A stretch of DNA of 6,584 nt from Bacteroidaceae bacterium (GTDB lineage Bacteria > Bacteroidota > Bacteroidia > Bacteroidales > Bacteroidaceae), in the NCBI GenBank assembly GCA_900769765.1, contig CAAGHW010000124.1, positions 1-6,584 on the forward strand. The letters run 5' to 3'. Within the stretch, counting starts at the first letter, position 1. Every line of letters begins with the position of its first letter. Under the pieces are notes generated by a model. That model was given only the letters and a program-made list of their open reading frames with translations. It did not search any database and was not told where the DNA came from. A program made the translations under genes and the position numbers. Positions 1 through 4,936 of this stretch are shown piece after piece.

Positions 1-527
1 ATAATCTCCTTGCATTTTTCGGCTCCGTTGCCAAAGAAATATATGGGGTGCTCGTCGAGCAGCTCTTTGAAACTCTCTGCCGTTACCACTTCGGCATGTG
101 TATCCTTGACGACACCGAGTGCCCTGTCGTAAACCGTCGCATAGACCTCGGTGCGTCGTGCGTCAATCATGGGGCAGAGCAGTGCATCCTCGGGGATATC
201 GTCCCTGAACAGCACGGGTACACACATTATTGCGGTTGTAGGTATTGCAATGAGCGGTATGTCACGTCCGTAGCAAACACCTTTCGCTGTTGAGGATGCT
301 ATGCGCAGGCTCGTGTATGAGCCAGGTCCGCAACTGAGCGCCACGGCGTTTATCTTTGCGCCTTGGTTGTCGGCGTTCTGTAAAGCCTCTTCGACAAAAG
401 GTGCCAATACTTTGGCATGGGAACGCTCATCGCGGTTCACTCTCTCGAAAAACACGTGTCCGTCCTGGCTGAGTGCTACCGAACAGGTCTCGGTAGAAGC
501 CTCGATATGTAGTATAATTGTAGTCAT
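1..527 (-). CDS. tsaB: TsaB, tRNA N6-threonylcarbamoyladenosine (t6A) partner protein, 3'-truncated by window edge
   Basis: Read on the minus strand from an ATG at 527-525, this gives 175 codons open to the left edge. The family is normally about 220-240 residues, so the C-terminal quarter is missing. TsaB is the catalytically inactive paralogue of TsaD. It forms the TsaB-TsaD-TsaE complex that transfers threonylcarbamoyl to A37 of ANN-decoding tRNAs in the cytoplasm. Visible family signatures are the N-terminal ILHIEASTETCSVAL strand of the ASKHA fold (residues 5-19), SHAKVLAPFVEEAL (36-49), the hallmark GPGSYTSLRI (67-76) followed by STAKGVCYG, and MIDARRTEVYA (120-130). The commonly seen GPGSxTGLRIG is altered to TSLRIAS here. 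The gene diverges from yicC. Its leader is A-rich with no Shine-Dalgarno sequence, as usual in Bacteroidota. Identity is strong; the symbol tsaB (old yeaZ) is safe. Confidence 0.93.
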   Translation of the reverse strand, partial: MTTIILHIEASTETCSVALSQDGHVFFERVNRDERSHAKVLAPFVEEALQNADNQGAKINAVALSCGPGSYTSLRIASSTAKGVCYGRDIPLIAIPTTAIMCVPVLFRDDIPEDALLCPMIDARRTEVYATVYDRALGVVKDTHAEVVTAESFKELLDEHPIYFFGNGAEKCKEI

Positions 528-577
528 TGTGCTTTTGTTGTATTTTTTTGTTTTGGGTCCTAAAACGGCTCAATATG

Positions 578-585
578 CAAAAATA
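578..585 (-). promoter_or_regulatory. Candidate -7 box for tsaB
   Basis: The plus strand reads CAAAAATA, which on the minus strand is TATTTTTG, a perfect TAnnTTTG match to the Bacteroidota -7 consensus. It would start a transcript near 571-573, giving a leader of about 45 nt before the tsaB ATG. I see no good TTTG -33 element at the expected distance (around 605-609), and AT-rich DNA produces this octamer by chance fairly often, so the call is moderate. Confidence 0.45.
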
Positions 586-649
586 TGAATTAAATGTCAC
601 ATTTGCTATTAAATAATATTTTTTAAATAAGATTTATTTTTTATTACGT

Positions 650-667
650 AAAATAGCACTCTATTTT
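650..667. repeat. 7-bp inverted repeat with 4-nt spacer at the -33 side of the yicC promoter
   Basis: AAAATAG (650-656), CACT spacer (657-660), CTATTTT (661-667). The arms are perfect complements. The right arm overlaps the position where the -33 element of the rightward promoter should lie (665-668), so a dimeric regulator could bind here. It is too far upstream of the predicted start to form in the yicC transcript, so any role would be at the DNA level or in another transcript. It could also be chance in AT-rich sequence. Confidence 0.5.
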
Positions 668-697
668 CGCTCGTTTTCAAATAAATGTTTATTTTTG
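665..697 (+). promoter_or_regulatory. Candidate Bacteroidota promoter for the yicC-gmk-nadD operon
   Basis: TATTTTTG at 690-697 is a perfect TAnnTTTG -7 box. TTTC at 665-668, 21 nt upstream, is a one-mismatch version of the TTTG -33 element. Transcription would begin near 702-704, giving a leader of about 70 nt before the yicC ATG at 775. The -7 box lies at the centre of a perfect 10-bp inverted repeat (673-682 / 707-716), described separately. It is the only perfect TAnnTTTG match I found rightward in this intergenic region. Confidence 0.6.
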
Positions 698-716
698 CAA
701 AATTGGATTTGAAAAC
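673..716. repeat. Perfect 10-bp inverted repeat centred on the yicC -7 box, with nested inverted repeat
   Basis: Arms are GTTTTCAAAT (673-682) and ATTTGAAAAC (707-716), exact reverse complements separated by 24 nt. Its centre (694.5) falls within the TATTTTTG -7 box (690-697). A second perfect inverted repeat is nested in it: AAATAAA (679-685), TG, TTTATTT (688-694). The two structures share bases and cannot both be extruded at once. The geometry suits an operator for a repressor that would cover the promoter. The left arm lies upstream of the predicted transcription start, so it is unlikely to act as an RNA hairpin in the yicC message. Confidence 0.7.
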
Positions 717-774
717 ACTCTAATGGTAATTTGTTTAATTTCAGGTATGGCATTCATGCCGTTGTATAGAAAAG

Positions 775-1650
775 ATGATATATTCAATGACAGGCTACGG
801 TAAGTCCGTGGCTACTTGGGAAGATAAGAAAATCTGTGTCGAGGTGCGCTCGCTTAACGGTAAGGCAATGGATTTGTCTGCCCGTCTGGCACCACAGTAC
901 AAGAGCCGTGAAATGGAGGTACGTACTCTCGTATCAAACACACTTGAGCGTGGAAAGGTTGATTTGGCCATTTGGGTAGAACAGAACGAGAAGGTTGAAT
1001 TGCCTTCGATAAACGTGGCTGTGATGCAGGCTTATGTAAATCAGATGAAAACCGCTTCGGAGCAGACTGGTGTTGCCGTTCCTGACAATATGTTCGAGGT
1101 GCTCCTGCGTATGCCCGATGTGATTGCCCGCAAGGAGATATATGAAGTCTCTGACGAAGAGTGGACTGTTGTTATGGATTGTGTAAGAGGAGCCCTTGAT
1201 GAATTGCTTGCATTCCGTAAGCAGGAGGGTGAGGCTTTGTCAAGAAAATTTTGTGACAAGATTGCCAATATCTCTTCCCTGTTGGCTTCGGTTGAACCAT
1301 ACGAGAAAGAGAGGATAGAAAAGATTCGTGCCCGCATTAAGGATGCTCTCGAAAAGATGGCGGGTGTCGATTACGACAAGAACCGTTTTGAGCAGGAACT
1401 GATATTCTATATCGAAAAGCTCGATATAAACGAGGAAAAACAGCGTCTTACCAACCATCTTGAATACTTTATTTCTACAATGAATGAGGGACAGGGACAA
1501 GGAAAAAAACTTGGCTTTATCGCTCAGGAGATGGGACGTGAAATAAACACTCTTGGCAGTAAAAGCAATCATGCCGAGATGCAGAATATTGTGGTAAAAA
1601 TGAAAGACGAACTTGAGCAGATAAAAGAGCAGGTTCTGAACGTAATGTAA
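775..1650 (+). CDS. yicC: YicC family endoribonuclease
   Basis: 291 residues, the usual family length. The start is fixed by the family N-terminus: MIYSMTGYGKS matches the near-universal SMTGYG opening, followed by EVRSLNGKAMDL (residues 23-34). The N-terminal YicC domain covers roughly residues 1-155 and the C-terminal DUF1732 domain roughly 205-291. The latter has the conserved GKKLGFIAQEMGREINTLGSK (starting at residue 243) and the closing segment KDELEQIKEQVLNV. YicC/YloC proteins are reported to be metal-dependent endoribonucleases that act in RNA turnover; I infer that role here by family. It is the first gene of the rightward operon, 6 nt before gmk, an order common in Bacteroidales. 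No clear Shine-Dalgarno sequence precedes the start, only A-rich GTATAGAAAAG. A 26-codon ORF (723-803) overlaps the start in another frame. Confidence 0.95.
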   Translation: MIYSMTGYGKSVATWEDKKICVEVRSLNGKAMDLSARLAPQYKSREMEVRTLVSNTLERGKVDLAIWVEQNEKVELPSINVAVMQAYVNQMKTASEQTGVAVPDNMFEVLLRMPDVIARKEIYEVSDEEWTVVMDCVRGALDELLAFRKQEGEALSRKFCDKIANISSLLASVEPYEKERIEKIRARIKDALEKMAGVDYDKNRFEQELIFYIEKLDINEEKQRLTNHLEYFISTMNEGQGQGKKLGFIAQEMGREINTLGSKSNHAEMQNIVVKMKDELEQIKEQVLNVM

Positions 1651-1656
1651 ATAATT

Positions 1657-2229
1657 ATGAACAAAGGAAAGGTTGTTATTTTTTCTGCACCGTCAGGGTC
1701 GGGAAAATCTACTCTGGTACATTTTCTGATGGATACCAATTCTTCATTCGGTTTCTCTGTGTCGGCAACAAGTCGCCCGCCACGTGGCGCCGAAAAGCAT
1801 GGGGTTGATTATTTCTTTTTTACTCCGGATGAGTTCCGTGCGCGTATCGCGGCCGATGAATTCGTTGAGTACGAGGAGGTATATCCCGGCCGTTTCTATG
1901 GAACACTGAAATCACAGGTTGAACGTCAGTTGGAGCAACAGAATATATTGTTTGATGTTGATGTAAAAGGGGGTTGCAATCTAAAGAAATACTATGGCGA
2001 GCGTGCTTTGTTTATTTTCGTCCAGGCTCCTTCGGTAGAGGTGTTGCGAGAGCGTCTTGTACGTCGCGGCGATACGTTGCCCGAAGAGATAGAGCGTCGT
2101 GTGAGCAAGGCTGAATATGAAATGACATTCTCTAAATTTGCCGACAGGGTCATTATCAACGACGATCTCGATGCGGCAAAGAAGGATGTTCTCGAAGTTG
2201 TTGAAAAGTTCCTTAATGGAGAAAATTAA
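1657..2229 (+). CDS. gmk: Guanylate kinase
   Basis: 190 residues, a typical Gmk length. It phosphorylates GMP (and dGMP) to GDP using ATP in the cytoplasm, an essential step in guanine nucleotide supply. Motifs in order: P-loop SAPSGSGKST at residues 10-19; the GMP-binding stretch SATSRPPRGAEKHGVDYFF (36-54), with the conserved Arg-Pro-Pro-Arg; EFVEYEEVYPGRFYGT (68-83), which grips the guanine and phosphate; the FDVDVKGG strand near residue 105; and the lid RERLVRRGDT. The Ala in the P-loop where many homologues have Gly (GPSGxGKST) is frequent in Bacteroidota. The ATG lies 6 nt after the yicC stop with no Shine-Dalgarno sequence. The 3' end overlaps nadD by 14 nt, so nadD translation is probably coupled to it. 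Confidence 0.97.
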   Translation: MNKGKVVIFSAPSGSGKSTLVHFLMDTNSSFGFSVSATSRPPRGAEKHGVDYFFFTPDEFRARIAADEFVEYEEVYPGRFYGTLKSQVERQLEQQNILFDVDVKGGCNLKKYYGERALFIFVQAPSVEVLRERLVRRGDTLPEEIERRVSKAEYEMTFSKFADRVIINDDLDAAKKDVLEVVEKFLNGEN

Positions 2230-2791
2230 GACTGTTATATTCGGTGGCAGTTTTGACCCTATTCATATAGGGCATCTCTCGCTTGCAAACGAAGTCGTTA
2301 ATTCACGACTTGCTGACGAGGTGTGGTTTATGGTTTCACCTCAGAATCCGCATAAGGAGCAGAGCTGTTTGAGTGATGAGAATGTCCGCTTGCAGATGGT
2401 GAAATTGGCGGTTGAGGGTAACGCTGCATTTAAGGCTTGCGATTTTGAGTTCGATCTTCCTCGCCCCTCATATACGATAAATACATTGTCTGCACTTGAA
2501 GAGAGTTTTCCGGACAGGGAGTTTATCCTTTTGGTTGGGGCAGACAATTGGGAAAAGTTTGACCGTTGGCATAAGCATGACGAGATTCTTTCCCACTATA
2601 AAATAATAGTATATCCGCGAGGTAATAGTGATATTCCTGAACTTCCGTTCGGTGTAACGTGGTTGTCGGCGGAATTGCATGATGTTAGTTCTACGCAGAT
2701 ACGTGCTCTCGTGGCAGACGGAAAGTCAATCTCCGGATTGGTTCCTGCAAAAGTAGAGGAGTTTATAAACAGAAACAATTTGTATAAGTGA
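2216..2791 (+). CDS. nadD: Nicotinate-nucleotide adenylyltransferase
   Basis: 191 residues, normal for NadD. It adenylates nicotinate mononucleotide to deamido-NAD with ATP, the penultimate step of NAD synthesis, in the cytoplasm. The nucleotidyltransferase signature GGSFDPIHIGH is at residues 10-20. The substrate-binding GADNWEKFDRWH lies mid-protein and the C-terminal SSTQIR (158-163) is the ISSTxIR motif. I chose the ATG at 2216 because MEKIKTVIFGGSFDP gives the family's normal N-terminus just before the first beta strand. The reading frame stays open upstream to an ATG at 2138, but that would add 26 residues lying wholly inside gmk. The start overlaps the gmk stop by 14 nt, and the TGA stop (2789-2791) shares its last base with the next gene's ATG. 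Confidence 0.96.
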   Translation: MEKIKTVIFGGSFDPIHIGHLSLANEVVNSRLADEVWFMVSPQNPHKEQSCLSDENVRLQMVKLAVEGNAAFKACDFEFDLPRPSYTINTLSALEESFPDREFILLVGADNWEKFDRWHKHDEILSHYKIIVYPRGNSDIPELPFGVTWLSAELHDVSSTQIRALVADGKSISGLVPAKVEEFINRNNLYK

Positions 2792-3441
2792 TGAAAAAGC
2801 TACTTATTGGCATAATGGCGATGTTGCCTTTTGTTTTGGATGCGCAAAACAATGCTCCTGAATTGTACGATGAAATGTGTGAGCCGCTTCAGGCTGTTTT
2901 CTGTGACTATGTGAGAGATGATGCCGATTTGAGGCTTATATCAAATATACAAGGACGCTATTTGGGTACCATGATTGATGATGCTCTTTATGGCTGGGGG
3001 TATTACCAGTCATCGACCGGGGCACAATCTTTCGGTCAATATAGAAAAGGCAAGATGATTTTCGGGCTTGTTTTGTCCGAGGATGTGGCAAAAGTGGGCA
3101 GTCCGGAAAACTATGTTGTCTATGATTTGTACTCAGGTGATATCAAACGTGTGCATACAGATGAGGGTGATGTGGAATTGTCCTACCCTTTTATTTCGAA
3201 AGAGAATGGTGAGGCCTCTCCTTACTCTTTCAAAAAGGAGACATACTCCAATGGTGATGTTTTTTATGGTGAATTCTATAATGGTCGTCGGCATGGCTAT
3301 GGCGTTTATTGCTGGACAAATGGCGATATATGGTACGGACGATATAAGGACGGGTATCGTAACGGATATGGTATGCTTATAAAGTCAGGTAATATGATAT
3401 ATTACGGCAAGTGGGTTGGAGACAGTAAGGTTGTGGAATGA
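2791..3441 (+). CDS. Exported MORN-repeat protein of unknown function
   Basis: 216 residues from ATG 2791, which overlaps the nadD stop (TGATG). A GTG one codon earlier is in frame, but the ATG gives the cleaner signal peptide, MKKLLIGIMAMLPFVLDAQ, with likely Sec cleavage around residues 18-19. The C-terminal third is built of MORN motifs: YGEFYNGRRHGYGVYCW (159-175), YGRYKDGYRNGYGMLI (182-197) and a partial YGKWVGDS (205-212). A degenerate pair appears earlier (about 55-94, including FGQYRKGKMIFG). MORN repeats form beta-hairpin sheets and in other proteins mediate protein, lipid or membrane contact. No catalytic domain is visible, so it is likely a periplasmic or surface scaffold. The middle (95-150) matches nothing I recognise. 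It sits in the nadD operon by tight coupling, but a functional link to NAD synthesis is not supported by the sequence. Confidence 0.85.
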   Translation: MKKLLIGIMAMLPFVLDAQNNAPELYDEMCEPLQAVFCDYVRDDADLRLISNIQGRYLGTMIDDALYGWGYYQSSTGAQSFGQYRKGKMIFGLVLSEDVAKVGSPENYVVYDLYSGDIKRVHTDEGDVELSYPFISKENGEASPYSFKKETYSNGDVFYGEFYNGRRHGYGVYCWTNGDIWYGRYKDGYRNGYGMLIKSGNMIYYGKWVGDSKVVE

Positions 3442-3479
3442 AATTTATAAATATAAAAAATATTTTTGCGATGAAAGGT

Positions 3480-4751
3480 ATGAAAAGATTTTTACAGTTG
3501 GTATTGGCTGTAGCGATGCTCCCGACATTGTCATCGGTTGCGCAGAGTGAGAGTGCTGTTGCCTTGTCGGGTAACGCGTATATAACTGCTGCTCCTGAAG
3601 GTAAAGCGTTTATTGATGAGGGTAATTGTGTTATACGCAATTGGAGTGATTCGGCAACGGTTATAAGTTTCTACTTTAGAACAGAGAAGGTTGGCAAGAT
3701 GAATATTGCGCTTCAGGCAAAAGGTCATTCTCAGATAGAGGTTACTGTCTTGGGAAAAAAGAAGAAAGTGAAACTTGACAGCGAAACACTGACACGTGTA
3801 AAGGTTGGCAAATTCAAGGTGAAAACTCCTGGATATGTAAAGGTTGATGTTCGCGGTATCAAAATAAATAAGGGCGAGGATTTCGGTAATGTCGCAGCCG
3901 TTGTCGTTGATGGTAATGTGACCCCGGTTGTTTATGTAGGTCCAGATTTCAGCACACATTTCGGTCGCCGTGGTCCATCGGTACACATGGGATACACTCT
4001 TCCACGCGAGAATATAGAGTGGTTCTATAATGAGGTCGTTGTTCCTGAAGAGGGTGACATTCCTCATAGCTATTATATGGCTTGTGGCTTTGGTGAAGGT
4101 TACTTTGGTATGCAGAACAATACGCCTTATCCTCGCAGGATACTCTTCTCGGTGTGGAGTCCGTTTGAAACAGATAATCCGGCGGAAATTCCCGATTCTT
4201 TGCGAGTGCAACTCGTTAAGAAAGGAGAAAATGTAAAGATTAATGATTTTGGTAATGAAGGTTCCGGAGGTCAGAGCTATATGCACTATGATTGGAAGGC
4301 AGGCGAACGTTGTCGATTCCTCATGGGAGTAAAACCCGACGGTAACGGTTGCACTGTATATACAGCCTACTTCTATGACAACCACCAAAATAAATGGGTA
4401 CTTGTAGCATCATGGCGTCGTCCAAAAATATCTACATGGTACACCAATGCACACTCTTTCTTGGAGAATTTCAATCCTGTTATGGGTTATATCAACAGAA
4501 AGGCATATTATGGAAATCAATGGGCGCGTACAGCCGATGGAAGATGGTTGCCTGTGACAAAAGGACGTTTCACATGCGATGCAACAGGTTATCATAGACA
4601 GCGTCTCGATTACAACGGCGGTGTAGAAGGCGAAAACTTCTTCCTTACCATGGGTGGCTTCTTTGACGAGTATATGAAGTCAGGCACTTTCTTTGAGCGT
4701 GAGGGCAATACAACAGAGGCGCCCGAAATTGATTTTTCAACACTTGAATAA
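3480..4751 (+). CDS. Secreted DUF5077-DUF3472 protein, function unknown
   Basis: 423 residues from ATG 3480. Three in-frame starts exist: 3438 (ATGA overlap with the previous stop), 3471 and 3480. I prefer 3480 because MKRFLQLVLAVAMLPTLSSVAQ is a textbook signal peptide (cleavage near residue 21), while 3438 would put 14 extra residues before it. The 3438 start remains possible because its 4-nt overlap is typical of coupled translation. Residues about 26-148 resemble DUF5077 (ALSGNAYITAAPEGKAFIDEG, then beta-rich segments ending VTPVVYVG). Residues about 155-350 are DUF3472: HFGRRGPSVHMGY (160-172), GEGYFGMQ (205-212), RRILFSVWSPF (219-229), GSGGQSYMHYDW (261-272), YTAYFYD (294-300). The C-terminal segment 350-423 is Gly/aromatic-rich. 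DUF3472 proteins are common and secreted in Bacteroidota with no settled biochemical role; a carbohydrate-related role is only a guess. This is the last gene of the operon before the hairpin at 4760. Confidence 0.87.
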   Translation: MKRFLQLVLAVAMLPTLSSVAQSESAVALSGNAYITAAPEGKAFIDEGNCVIRNWSDSATVISFYFRTEKVGKMNIALQAKGHSQIEVTVLGKKKKVKLDSETLTRVKVGKFKVKTPGYVKVDVRGIKINKGEDFGNVAAVVVDGNVTPVVYVGPDFSTHFGRRGPSVHMGYTLPRENIEWFYNEVVVPEEGDIPHSYYMACGFGEGYFGMQNNTPYPRRILFSVWSPFETDNPAEIPDSLRVQLVKKGENVKINDFGNEGSGGQSYMHYDWKAGERCRFLMGVKPDGNGCTVYTAYFYDNHQNKWVLVASWRRPKISTWYTNAHSFLENFNPVMGYINRKAYYGNQWARTADGRWLPVTKGRFTCDATGYHRQRLDYNGGVEGENFFLTMGGFFDEYMKSGTFFEREGNTTEAPEIDFSTLE

Positions 4752-4759
4752 AATGCCGC

Positions 4760-4812
4760 ATTCGTGCTTTTTTGGCGATAAACAGTTTTCTGTTCCAAAA
4801 AAAGCACCGAAT
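4760..4812 (+). terminator. Branched hairpin, probable end of the yicC operon transcript
   Basis: The outer arms are ATTCGTGCTTTTTTGG (4760-4775) and CCAAAAAAAGCACCGAAT (4795-4812). They pair along their whole length apart from one extra base at two points on the right arm. The enclosed loop contains a second perfect hairpin, AACAG-TTTT-CTGTT (4781-4794). It begins 9 nt after the DUF3472 stop codon, where a terminator is expected. There is no T-run after the right arm, so it is not a standard intrinsic terminator. It may instead mark or protect the 3' end of the message. Confidence 0.5.
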
Positions 4813-4813
4813 A

Positions 4814-4845
4814 ATTGTGAAATAATATTATTGTGGCTATTTTTG
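4814..4845 (+). promoter_or_regulatory. Candidate Bacteroidota promoter for the GH109-family gene
   Basis: TATTTTTG at 4838-4845 is a perfect TAnnTTTG -7 box. ATTG at 4814-4817, exactly 20 nt upstream, is a one-mismatch -33 element at the ideal spacing. Transcription would start near 4850-4852, giving a leader of about 85 nt that is AT-rich close to the start codon, including TTAATTAATTAA at 4917-4928. A perfect 12-bp palindrome, AATAATATTATT (4821-4832), occupies the spacer between the two elements and could be an operator. ATTGTG occurs at 4814-4819 and again at 4830-4835. Confidence 0.65.
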
Positions 4846-4936
4846 TAGTCATGAAATGTGCGTGCGCGTTTAAAACCGTATGCAGTTGCCCGAAATAATG
4901 ATAAACACAATCAATATTAATTAATTAACTGTAATT

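Noticed and set aside
48..588. Two plus-strand frames (48-293 and 301-588) opposite tsaB
   Set aside because: They are shadows of tsaB, whose minus-strand translation carries the family motifs throughout.
673..716. Interpreting the inverted repeat as a transcription terminator or riboswitch
   Set aside because: The left arm is upstream of the predicted start of the yicC transcript and the repeat straddles the promoter, so an RNA structure is unlikely. No T-run follows and no riboswitch-like conserved core is visible.
2138..2215. N-terminal extension of nadD by 26 codons
   Set aside because: It lies wholly inside gmk, has no NadD family similarity, and the ATG at 2216 gives the normal N-terminus immediately before the GGSFDPIHIGH motif.
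3531..4388. 285-codon minus-strand frame opposite the DUF3472 gene
   Set aside because: The plus strand encodes a protein with a signal peptide and clear domain motifs. The antisense translation resembles no known protein and lacks a sensible start context.
4758..4773. Short GCA-TTCG-TGC hairpin followed by six T residues as an intrinsic terminator
   Set aside because: The stem is only 3 bp and the next pair (C4757/T4768) fails. The longer hairpin at 4760-4812 uses the same bases in a much more stable way.
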